DNA of 64,000 bases, from the NCBI RefSeq assembly GCF_001293645.1, contig NZ_LBMD01000010.1, positions 124,001 to 188,000 of the forward strand. Reading direction: 5' to 3'. Position numbers and translations under genes: made by a program. This stretch comes from Bacillus sp. CHD6a. GTDB taxonomy: Bacteria > Bacillota > Bacilli > Bacillales > Bacillaceae_I. The notes below the pieces were generated by a model, which was not told the origin of the DNA, ran no database searches, and saw nothing but the letters and a program-made list of their open reading frames with translations. Shown here one piece after another: positions 51,867-59,107 of the stretch (the stretch's first letter is position 1; every line of letters begins with the position of its first letter).

Positions 51867-51903
51867 AAAATCCTGCCGGGGTCAGACCCCGGCAGGATTT
51901 TCC
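51864..51903 (+). terminator. rsbR-like terminator built on GGGGTCAGACCCC, copy 3
   Basis: ATCCTGCCGGGGTC and GACCCCGGCAGGAT form a perfect 14-bp stem with only two loop bases at its centre (the stem-loop core is GGGGTCAGACCCC), flanked by AAAAA and TTTTCC. It follows the rsbR-like stop within three bases and probably ends transcription. It is the most perfect of three related palindromes in the window. Confidence 0.8.
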
Positions 51904-51933
51904 GCCTTCACGTCGAACCCTCCATAAAATGTC

Positions 51934-51962
51934 TTGCCATTTGTTTGTGCATCCTTTATGAT
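51934..51962 (+). promoter_or_regulatory. Promoter of the nrdAB leader
   Basis: TTGCCA (51934-51939), 17 bp, TATGAT (51957-51962). Optimal spacing and a good -10 support a sigma-A promoter about 80 bp before the cobalamin riboswitch. Confidence 0.55.
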
Positions 51963-51984
51963 AGTACTATCATTCCTGTTAATA

Positions 51985-52026
51985 CCATATATAGATTCAT
52001 TAAATAAACAATATAACAATATATAG
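51985..52026 (+). promoter_or_regulatory. Pair of NrdR boxes upstream of nrdAB
   Basis: CCATATATAG (51985-51994) and CAATATATAG (52017-52026) match the core CWATATATWG of the NrdR box with one and zero mismatches. They start 32 bp apart, about three helical turns, which is the classical arrangement for cooperative binding by NrdR, the dATP/ATP-sensing repressor of ribonucleotide reductase genes. Confidence 0.6.
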
Positions 52027-52044
52027 TATTTCCGACAATCTACG

Positions 52045-52216
52045 ATAAAGGTGTCTTGTTATAGACTTAATAGGGAATCCGGTGAGAATCCGGAACTGTC
52101 CCCGCAACTGTAAGTGCAGACGATTTTGAGAAACCACTGTACATGAATGCTTAACGGCTCTTGTATGGGAAGGCTCAGAATAGGAAGAAGCACGAGTCAG
52201 GAGACCTGCCTTTACC
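52045..52216 (+). promoter_or_regulatory. Cobalamin riboswitch upstream of nrdAB
   Basis: Conserved elements in order: TTAATAGGGAATCCGGTG, GAATCCGGAACTGTCCCCGC, AACTGTAAGTGCAGACG and the distal GTCAGGAGACCTGCC. These form the B12-box and core of the adenosylcobalamin aptamer. A terminator at 52371-52401 follows, so vitamin B12 should reduce nrdAB transcription. Confidence 0.96.
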
Positions 52217-52370
52217 GATTTAGTTTCTTTTCTTCGGGAGTTGAGAAGATGAAACGATGCATAGAATATGGTAAAAGCAGAACAGGGTTTCTTTGGTTTT
52301 TGGTGATAACCATCACCTATTTCTTAAAGAATCCCTCCCTGCATTCTTTCCTTCTATCTATGATCGTTTG

Positions 52371-52401
52371 ATCCACTCAACCATTGAGTGGATTTTTTTA
52401 T
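52371..52401 (+). terminator. Riboswitch terminator before nrdA
   Basis: ATCCACTCAA and TTGAGTGGAT form a perfect 10-bp stem with loop CCA followed by TTTTTTTATTTT, 25 bp before the nrdA start codon. Confidence 0.92.
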
Positions 52402-52426
52402 TTTATACGAAGTGGAGCGTGGAAAA

Positions 52427-54697
52427 ATGACCGTACATACCAAGACTGGACATAAAGATAGTATACCTACCATTCAAGAGTATCAGAGACTTATAGAAAC
52501 TGTTTTATTAGAGTTTCCACTATTAGATACAAACGTATTTTTACAAAAAGCTACAAAGATTATGGATAAATTGCTCCATCCATCCAATCCATCCAATCAA
52601 CAAGAACTTACAAACCAACTAATTCTAGAAGCTCTCAATCATGTGGATGAACTTGAACCAGACTGGACCTATGTTGCATCACGACTACTATCACATAAGC
52701 TGCAGGAAGAAGTGTGTCAAAACAGGAAAATCAATAAACCCTATACCGATTTTTATTCATTAATTAACAAATTAACAGAACAAAAAATCTATCAACCTCA
52801 GATTCTAAACGCATACACACAGCAAGAAATTAACGAACTAGAGACTGTCATTGAACCTGAAAGAGATTATCTTTTTACCTATATTGGGCTCAAAACATTA
52901 ACTGATCGCTATTTAACAAGGGATCATTACAAACGTTTACTAGAACTGCCTCAAGAAAGATTCATGATAATTGCCATGACCCTTATGCAAAAAGAGGAGC
53001 AAAACAGATTACATTATGTTAAAGAAGCTTATTGGGCATTAAGCAATCTGTATATGACCGTTGCCACTCCGACATTTTCAAATGCCGGAAAAACCTACGG
53101 GCAGCTCTCAAGCTGCTTTATTGATACAGTTGATGACAGCTTGCAAGGGATTTACGACAGTAATACAGACATTGCTAATCTTTCAAAATCCGGAGGAGGT
53201 CTTGGCGTCTATCTTGGAAAAATACGGAGTCGGGGCAGTGATATTCGTGGTTTCAAAGGCGTTTCAAGCGGAGTGATTCCATGGATGAAACAATTAAACA
53301 ATACTGCTGTAAGTGTTGATCAACTGGGTCAGCGAAAAGGAGCCATTTCAGTCTATCTAGATGTGTGGCATAAAGACATCTTTTCTTTCCTAGACAGTAA
53401 GCTCAATAATGGGGATGAACGTATGCGTACACATGACCTCTTTACTGGGGTGTGTGTTCCTGACATTTTTATGGAGCAGGTGGAAGACAGAGGAGACTGG
53501 TATTTATTTGACCCGCATGAGGTCAGGCAAGTTATGGGCTATTCATTAGAGGACTATTTTGATGAGAAAACAGGCAGTGGCAGCTTCCGGAAAAAATACA
53601 AGGAATGTGTCAATCACCCAGCACTCCCAAAAGAAAAAGTGCCGGCTATTGAAATAATGAAAGCAATCATGAAAGGGCAACTGGAAACTGGCAGTCCATT
53701 CATGTTTTATCGTGATGAAGTAAACAGAATGAATCCAAACCATCATAAAGGAATGATTTATTGTACTAATTTATGTACGGAAATTACACAAAATCAAAGT
53801 GCCACCACAACAAAAACGCAATATGTAGAGAACGGCTCTATCATAACTGTTAAAACACCGGGAGACTTTGTCGTGTGTAATTTATCTTCCATTAACCTTG
53901 CCAGGACTGTAAAAGAAGGCCAACTGGAACGTCTTATTCCCATTCAAGTTCGGATGCTAGATAATGTTATAGATTTAAATATTATACCGGTATTACAGGC
54001 AAAGATGACCAATGAAAAATATCGTGCCGTTGGATTGGGAACATTCGGTTGGCATCATTTACTGGCTTTAGAAGGGATTAAATGGGAATCTACCGAGGCT
54101 GTGAACTATGCAAATGAGCTTTACGAAAGAATTGCTTATTACACAATCCAAGCAAGCTCATTACTCGCAAAAGAAAAAGGATCCTATCCGGCATACGAAG
54201 GGTCTGATTGGCAAACAGGTGACTATTTCCGTAAACGAAATTATGGGACAGACTCAGACCTAGATTGGATTACCCTTCAAAACCAGGTAGCTCATTATGG
54301 GGTACGAAACGGTTATTTGATGGCGGTTGCCCCCAATGCGACCACATCCATTATTGCCGGAAGCACTGCTAGTATTGATCCTATATTCCTTAAAGTTTAT
54401 TCAGAAGAGAAAAAAGACTACAAGATTCCCGTTACAGCACCTGACCTTAATGCAGACACAACCTGGTTTTATAAATCGGCGTATCATATTGATCAGCATT
54501 GGAGCATTGCCCAAAATGCAGCAAGACAAAAACATATCGATCAAGCCATTTCCTTTAATCTGTATGTTACGAACACGGTAAAAGCCAAAGCTCTACTGGA
54601 ACTTCACCTTGATGCATGGAAGCAAAAGTTGAAAACAACCTACTACGTCCGGTCAACATCATCTGAATTAGAAGAATGTGAATCATGTTCAAGCTAG
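52427..54697 (+). CDS. nrdA: Class I ribonucleotide reductase large subunit NrdA
   Basis: A 756-residue catalytic subunit that reduces ribonucleoside diphosphates. The substrate-site cysteine is in GQLSSCFIDT (about residues 224-233), the thiyl-radical Cys in IYCTNLCTEI (about 440-450), the partner Cys in VVCNLSSINL (about 480-489) and the C-terminal redox pair in ECESCSS at the very end. The radical-relay tyrosines lie in the region before VAPNATTSII (about 629-638). No ATP-cone is visible at the N-terminus, so overall activity regulation by dATP may be absent. ATG 52427 follows GTGGAGCG; the upstream in-frame ATG is inside the terminator tail. Confidence 0.92.
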   Translation: MTVHTKTGHKDSIPTIQEYQRLIETVLLEFPLLDTNVFLQKATKIMDKLLHPSNPSNQQELTNQLILEALNHVDELEPDWTYVASRLLSHKLQEEVCQNRKINKPYTDFYSLINKLTEQKIYQPQILNAYTQQEINELETVIEPERDYLFTYIGLKTLTDRYLTRDHYKRLLELPQERFMIIAMTLMQKEEQNRLHYVKEAYWALSNLYMTVATPTFSNAGKTYGQLSSCFIDTVDDSLQGIYDSNTDIANLSKSGGGLGVYLGKIRSRGSDIRGFKGVSSGVIPWMKQLNNTAVSVDQLGQRKGAISVYLDVWHKDIFSFLDSKLNNGDERMRTHDLFTGVCVPDIFMEQVEDRGDWYLFDPHEVRQVMGYSLEDYFDEKTGSGSFRKKYKECVNHPALPKEKVPAIEIMKAIMKGQLETGSPFMFYRDEVNRMNPNHHKGMIYCTNLCTEITQNQSATTTKTQYVENGSIITVKTPGDFVVCNLSSINLARTVKEGQLERLIPIQVRMLDNVIDLNIIPVLQAKMTNEKYRAVGLGTFGWHHLLALEGIKWESTEAVNYANELYERIAYYTIQASSLLAKEKGSYPAYEGSDWQTGDYFRKRNYGTDSDLDWITLQNQVAHYGVRNGYLMAVAPNATTSIIAGSTASIDPIFLKVYSEEKKDYKIPVTAPDLNADTTWFYKSAYHIDQHWSIAQNAARQKHIDQAISFNLYVTNTVKAKALLELHLDAWKQKLKTTYYVRSTSSELEECESCSS

Positions 54698-54738
54698 ACT
54701 GGTAATGCATGGCAGCAAACTAAAAAGGAGAATGAAAA

Positions 54739-55782
54739 ATGAATGCTCATCTAAAAACACGTACCTTAATGGATGTGGACGCACCAAATAGATCGACCAA
54801 GATTATTAACGGAAAAAGTTCCAATGTCTTAAATTGGGACGATGTAGCATTTTCATGGGCTTATCCAAAATACAAAAAAATGCTAGCCAACTTTTGGTCG
54901 CCATTTGAAATCAATATGTCCCAGGATATCAAGCAGTTTCCTCAGCTGTCCCCACAGGAACAGGAGGCATTCTTGAAGATTATCGGACTCCTTGCACTTC
55001 TCGACAGCATTCAGACTGACTATGCAGGTAAAGTGGCGGATTATTTAACCGATTCCAGTCTTAACGCCCTGATGATTATGCTGGCACAGCAAGAAGTGAT
55101 CCATAATCATTCCTACTCCTATGTGCTTTCAAGTCTTGTGCCGCGAAAGAAACAAGAAGAAGTGTTTGAATACTGGAGAACAGAATCTATCCTTAGGAAA
55201 AGAAATGATTTCATTACAGATGGATACAAAGCATTTTCTGAAACACCATCCATACAAAATTTGCTAAAATCCATCGTGTATGATGTTATCTTGGAAGGCC
55301 TTTTCTTCTATTCCGGCTTTGCATTTTTTTATCATCTTGCGAGAAATCAAAAAATGGTCTCTTCTAGTACGATGATCAATTACATTAATAGAGATGAACA
55401 AATTCATGTAGATTTGTTTGTCAAAATCTTTAAAGAGGTCCTTCAAGAATATCCAGAACACAATACAGAAAGTCTAGAACTATTTGTAGAGGAAACTTTT
55501 CAACAGGCGGCACAACTGGAGATTGAATGGGCGAGACATATTATTGGAGATCAATTTACTGGAATTGAACTGGAAGATGTCGAGGCGTATATAAAATTTT
55601 ATGCCAACGTCCGTGCCCATCAACTTGGTTTCAAGCGCCCTTTCGAAGGTTATCGCACCAATCCATTGAAATGGATCAAAGCCTACGAGGACGTCGACCT
55701 AGGAAAGTCGGATTTTTTCGAACAAAAATCCAGACAATACACAAAGGTAAACGTGGTGGACAACGGATTTGATGAATTATAA
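54739..55782 (+). CDS. nrdB: Class Ia ribonucleotide reductase small subunit NrdB
   Basis: A 347-residue R2 protein carrying the diiron-tyrosyl cofactor. All six metal ligands are visible: Asp in LLDSIQTDY (about residue 92), Glu and His in QQEVIHNHSYSY (about 117-128), Glu in VILEGLFFYSG (about 183-193), and Glu and His in NRDEQIHVDLF (about 217-227). The radical Tyr is kept four residues after the ligand His, as in E. coli R2. It lies 41 bp after nrdA with AAGGAG before the ATG. The repeat cluster C starts 17 bp after the stop; no ordinary terminator is seen. Confidence 0.93.
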   Translation: MNAHLKTRTLMDVDAPNRSTKIINGKSSNVLNWDDVAFSWAYPKYKKMLANFWSPFEINMSQDIKQFPQLSPQEQEAFLKIIGLLALLDSIQTDYAGKVADYLTDSSLNALMIMLAQQEVIHNHSYSYVLSSLVPRKKQEEVFEYWRTESILRKRNDFITDGYKAFSETPSIQNLLKSIVYDVILEGLFFYSGFAFFYHLARNQKMVSSSTMINYINRDEQIHVDLFVKIFKEVLQEYPEHNTESLELFVEETFQQAAQLEIEWARHIIGDQFTGIELEDVEAYIKFYANVRAHQLGFKRPFEGYRTNPLKWIKAYEDVDLGKSDFFEQKSRQYTKVNVVDNGFDEL

Positions 55783-55798
55783 AGATTTTCTTTCTATA

Positions 55799-56064
55799 GA
55801 TAGCGCTAGGTGGAGACCCCGCAGGCGTAGCCGAAGGAGGCTCACGTCAGCCCCTAGGAAAGCGAAGCCTTTTGCGGAAATCAACAGCGGTGTTTAGTGA
55901 AATTTTAAAATCAAGGTCTTTTTCAGTGGCTTCGGCGTAGCCGAGTAGGCTCACGTCAGCCACTAGGAAAGCAAAGCCATTTGCGGAAATCCACAGCACA
56001 GCGGTGTCTATACAATTTCTAATTGGCGTAAGTCCCAAGCGAAGCGCCTGGAACGGAAATCAAC
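55799..56064 (+). repeat. Palindromic element cluster C (three partial units)
   Basis: C1 (55799-55888) is a right-half unit with AGCGCTAGGTGGAGACCCCG and AATCAACAGC. C2 (55924-55997) is a right-half unit beginning CAGTGGCTTCGGCG. C3 (56022-56064) is a different relative ending GCGAAGCGCCTGGAACGGAA, a variant common in other Bacillus palindromes. No full-length unit occurs here. The cluster occupies the nrdB-uppP gap. Confidence 0.83.
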
Positions 56065-56089
56065 CGTATTATATTTTTTCTGATTTTAT

Positions 56090-56131
56090 TAAGATAGGCC
56101 GTGTACCTTTAACGTACACAGCCTATCTTTA
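56090..56131. terminator. Terminator downstream of uppP
   Basis: AAGATAGGCCGTGTAC and GTACACAGCCTATCTT form a long stem with loop CTTTAAC. On the minus strand it follows the uppP stop directly and is followed by AATAAAATC; T-rich DNA is weak, so it may also end transcription coming from nrdB. Confidence 0.75.
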
Positions 56132-56132
56132 G

Positions 56133-56912
56133 TTAAAACAACCCCATATATTGAAGCACCAATATTACTACCCCCAATATCCATACATAAATCGCAAACA
56201 TCCGTAGAGAATGCCTTTTCAAATAGTTAATCATCCACTTCACAGCAATATACCCAAAGAAACAAGATGCTAAAATTCCAATAAATAAAGAAGATAAAGA
56301 AATATCTTCCCTGCCCACTTGTGCCACTTCCACAGTTTGTAAAAATACAGCCCCAGCTATGGCAGGTGTAGAAAGCAAGAATGAAAAATATGCCGCTGTC
56401 TCCCTATCCAGTTTCCGAAACAAGCCTGCTACAATGGTTAATCCAGACCTCGAAATGGCCGGGAATATCGCAGCTGCTTGGAAAGATCCAATAAACAACG
56501 CATCCTTCCACGTAATATCCTCCATCTTTTTTGAGCCCTTTTTGATAGAATCCGCAAACCAAAGGAAGGCGCCAGTAATTAAGAACTCCCAGCCAATTGT
56601 CACACCTGTCTTGGAAATTTCCTCAAAGTAGTCTTTAAATGCAAGTCCAATAACGACTGCCGGCATCGTTCCAATAACCAACAGAAACGATAATTTATCA
56701 AATGGGTTACGAATGATCTTAAAAAATTCTTCCCTATAAAAATAAAGAACTGCTATCAGCGTGCCGAAGTGAAGCATCGTATCAAGCAATAATCCCGCTT
56801 CTTGCAATCCAAATAGATTTCTTCCCAGATATAGGTGACCCGTACTGGAAATTGGCAGGAATTCAGTTAGTCCTTGAATGATCCCCAATATGAGCGCTTC
56901 AATTTTGGACAT
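56133..56912 (-). CDS. uppP: Undecaprenyl-diphosphatase UppP (BacA)
   Basis: A 259-residue membrane enzyme that removes a phosphate from undecaprenyl pyrophosphate outside the membrane so the lipid carrier can be reused for cell wall synthesis. Family motifs: GIIQGLTEFLPISSTGHL (about residues 10-27) with the catalytic Glu and Ser, and FPAISRSGLTIVAGLFRKLD (about 148-167) with the catalytic Arg. Eight hydrophobic segments are expected. It may confer some bacitracin tolerance. It lies 15 bp after a DedA gene in the same direction. The full length and motifs are canonical. Confidence 0.94.
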   Translation of the reverse strand: MSKIEALILGIIQGLTEFLPISSTGHLYLGRNLFGLQEAGLLLDTMLHFGTLIAVLYFYREEFFKIIRNPFDKLSFLLVIGTMPAVVIGLAFKDYFEEISKTGVTIGWEFLITGAFLWFADSIKKGSKKMEDITWKDALFIGSFQAAAIFPAISRSGLTIVAGLFRKLDRETAAYFSFLLSTPAIAGAVFLQTVEVAQVGREDISLSSLFIGILASCFFGYIAVKWMINYLKRHSLRMFAIYVWILGVVILVLQYMGLF

Positions 56913-56927
56913 ATCTCTTTCCCCCTC

Positions 56928-57515
56928 CTATTCCGTTCTTTTCCTATCGAAAACAAAATAAGTGATGGCTCCAAGAATAATCAATATCATTAAAGGAATG
57001 ATGAGAGGTTGTGCGGCATGTTTGATATCCCGCCAATTTTCACCTAGTTGAAAACCGATATATATAAATAAAATGGTCCATGGAATAACGGCTGCAACTG
57101 TATATAGTAAAAAAGTCAAAAACTTCATCTTGGCAATACCAGCCGGAATAGAAATAGCATGTCTCACCACGGGAATAAATCGAGCTGTAAAAATGACAAT
57201 CGGTCCGTAATTCTGAAACCATTTTTCCGAAATGTCTAAATGCTTCGGCTGAATCAATATGTATTTGCCATACTTTTCAAGAAATGGCCTTCCGCCAATG
57301 CTTCCTGCCCAGTATAAAAAAAGCTGAGCCAATGTACCACCCACCACACCTGCTAACATTGCTCCCATAAATCCTATCTCCCCAATGGAGATTAAATAAC
57401 CACCATAGCCAAGGACGATTTCGCTAGGAATGACCTCCACCATTAAGCCAAGAGCAATTCCCCAAACCCCCAATGTGGTGAAAAATTCAAAAATAGATAA
57501 AAATAAGTTCTCCAT
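56928..57515 (-). CDS. DedA family membrane protein (UptA-like)
   Basis: A 195-residue DedA protein with four or five membrane segments. The DedA signatures are GLMVEVIPSEIVLGYGGYL (about residues 23-41), GGTLAQLFLYWAGSIGGRPF (about 59-78) and FTARFIPVVRHAISIPAGIA (about 109-128), with the conserved acidic and Arg residues. Some DedA proteins, including B. subtilis YngC (UptA), flip undecaprenyl phosphate back to the cytoplasm. Adjacency to uppP strongly suggests that role here, but it is inference. GAGG precedes the ATG. Confidence 0.85.
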   Translation of the reverse strand: MENLFLSIFEFFTTLGVWGIALGLMVEVIPSEIVLGYGGYLISIGEIGFMGAMLAGVVGGTLAQLFLYWAGSIGGRPFLEKYGKYILIQPKHLDISEKWFQNYGPIVIFTARFIPVVRHAISIPAGIAKMKFLTFLLYTVAAVIPWTILFIYIGFQLGENWRDIKHAAQPLIIPLMILIILGAITYFVFDRKRTE

Positions 57516-57642
57516 ATCCTCACCTCATTTGTAAGAGAGTTGTCCCTAACAATGTATGAGAGCACGTCCACGAAAAGCACTAAAATAAGAAAAGGGTTTT
57601 CACTAATTATGTCGAATCATACTTGTATGGAGGTGCTGATAA

Positions 57643-57996
57643 ATGAAGAAAATCTTTGTCTTATCTTTATTCCTCCTTTTTCTAACAGCCTGCGGTATGC
57701 CTACACATATTCCAGATCGTTTTTCTTATATCGAAGTTGTGGAACAAAAAGAAGAAGCATCACTGTCTGAGATTGAAGATATTGACATCATCCTAAAAGA
57801 CAGTGACATAGTCATCGGGTTAGATGAGGCAACGGAAAAGTATCCAGATTACAATATTGAAAAAACTCCCGCGTATATAGTGTTTGAATATACAGGATAT
57901 CTTACCGACGACATGATCTTATTCACCTACGACAAAGAAGAGGCTGTCACGTTATTGAAAGAAAAAATTCAAGACGAAAAAGAAAAAGTGGAATAA
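57643..57996 (+). CDS. Small lipoprotein of unknown function
   Basis: A 117-residue predicted lipoprotein. The signal has a hydrophobic core (about residues 4-14) and lipobox LTAC with Cys 17. The mature part is acidic in the middle (EVVEQKEEASLSEIEDIDII) and ends in a charged helix (EEAVTLLKEKIQDEKEKVE). TGGAGGTG precedes the ATG. It is divergent from the DedA-uppP operon. I do not recognise the family. Confidence 0.72.
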   Translation: MKKIFVLSLFLLFLTACGMPTHIPDRFSYIEVVEQKEEASLSEIEDIDIILKDSDIVIGLDEATEKYPDYNIEKTPAYIVFEYTGYLTDDMILFTYDKEEAVTLLKEKIQDEKEKVE

Positions 57997-57998
57997 AC

Positions 57999-58037
57999 AA
58001 AAAGTCGAACAAAGCCTCTGCTTCCGTTCGACTTTTG
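57999..58037 (+). terminator. Terminator of the small lipoprotein gene
   Basis: AAAAGTCGAAC and GTTCGACTTTT form an 11-bp stem around AAAGCCTCTGCTTCC. The T run is short, so it is moderate. Confidence 0.75.
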
Positions 58038-58077
58038 AATAGGTCAAAAAAATCCCAGATAATATATCAAGGTTCCA

Positions 58078-58379
58078 GCTGTTGATTGGAGCAAAAGGCG
58101 AAGACTCCTCGAAAATGCTACGCATTTTCTTCGTGCGATGTTTCGCTTCCGAAGCCTTCCTTGTGCTGAGGGAGATAGCGCTAGGTGGAGATCCCATAGG
58201 CGTAGCGAAGCCACTGAAAAACTGATATTATATAGTATTTTGTAATTTTGAGCTGTTGATTGGAGCAAAAGGCGAAGACTCCTGAGGGAGATAGCGCTAG
58301 GTGGAGACCCCGCAGGCGTAGCCGAGGAGGCTCCAGCAGCGCCCCTAGGAAAGCGAAGCCATTTGCGGAAATCAACAGC
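58078..58379 (+). repeat. Palindromic element cluster D (two units)
   Basis: D1 (58078-58228) begins GCTGTTGATTGG, carries the long insert (CGAAAATGCTACGC to CTTCCTTGTGCTG) and ends truncated at GCCACTGAAAAACTGAT. D2 (58252-58379, 128 bp) is full length and the cleanest copy: GCTGTTGATT at one end, AATCAACAGC at the other, with GGAGCAAAAGGCGAAG on the left matching GCGAAGCC on the right. Both are in the plus orientation. Confidence 0.88.
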
Positions 58380-58469
58380 GCGTGTAATGTAATCGCTTAC
58401 TTAAGGTGGTAACGCATAAACCTACCTTCTTTTTCATATAGTTAAAAAATTGTAATTGGGAGGACTTAT

Positions 58470-58583
58470 ATGGGAGAACTATGTATGCAATCTTCATGTG
58501 TCGGTTACGATTTAATCTTGATTACCTTGGGTTGCCTTCTAATTTTATACATCGGATATCGTTTTCTAGGGCACGAAGACTAA
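58470..58583 (+). CDS. Small single-span membrane peptide (37 aa)
   Basis: ATG 58470 follows GGGAGG at seven bases and opens 37 codons: MGELCMQSSCVGYDLI at the start, a hydrophobic stretch ITLGCLLILYIGYRFL and the end GHED. It has one likely membrane helix and three cysteines. It lies 54 bp before the next gene on the same strand. The ribosome binding site and hydrophobic core support a real gene, but no family is recognised. Confidence 0.5.
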   Translation: MGELCMQSSCVGYDLILITLGCLLILYIGYRFLGHED

Positions 58584-58636
58584 AATATCTCATGATTTCA
58601 CTTCTTTTGATTCATACTACAAGAGAGGTGATATAA

Positions 58637-59047
58637 ATGCGGAAGATATTTTTGCTTCTATTGCTCTTCTTTGCAGCTTTTCCCTTGACCTTTCATGCAC
58701 AGCCGCTTCCAATTGAAGTCTTTGATGTGACTCAAGGAAAAGTTATTAAATCCATCCCTCTGAATGAGATAAATAAGGAAGAAGCACTAAAGCTTGTAAA
58801 AAGTGCAGATTCCCTCTATCCAAAACTCAACCCTACACCTAAAACGGGGTTTATGATCAAGGTTATTTTTGATCCAGCCCAAGATATTGAAACGAATGTA
58901 TTAAAACAGTCTGTAAATCAAGTCATTTTTATTTTTCCCGATGCAGAAAAGCCCTATATGCTAATCTTCAACGAGAAAGATCAACCTATGTTTTACTACT
59001 TTAGTGAAGATTTCGAACCATTTTTGGAAATGCTGGGAATAGACTAA
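58637..59047 (+). CDS. Secreted hypothetical protein (136 aa)
   Basis: A 136-residue protein with an N-terminal signal peptide (MRKIFLLLLLFFAAFPLTFHAQ, given in part as FLLLLLFFAAFPLTFHA, about residues 5-21; likely cut after HA-Q). The mature domain mixes beta strands and helices, with no cysteine, and ends in YYFSEDFEPFLEMLGID. GAGAGGTG precedes the ATG. It is probably co-transcribed with the 37-residue peptide gene. Function unknown. Confidence 0.72.
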   Translation: MRKIFLLLLLFFAAFPLTFHAQPLPIEVFDVTQGKVIKSIPLNEINKEEALKLVKSADSLYPKLNPTPKTGFMIKVIFDPAQDIETNVLKQSVNQVIFIFPDAEKPYMLIFNEKDQPMFYYFSEDFEPFLEMLGID

Positions 59048-59107
59048 CTAAAAAGTGGAATAATGGGTACACTATCTTCAACTTTAACCTTTCAAGGAGG
59101 AGTTGAC

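Noticed and set aside
52147-52371. Open frame of 74 codons in the nrdA leader
   Set aside because: It runs through the cobalamin aptamer core and lacks a ribosome binding site; treated as RNA structure.
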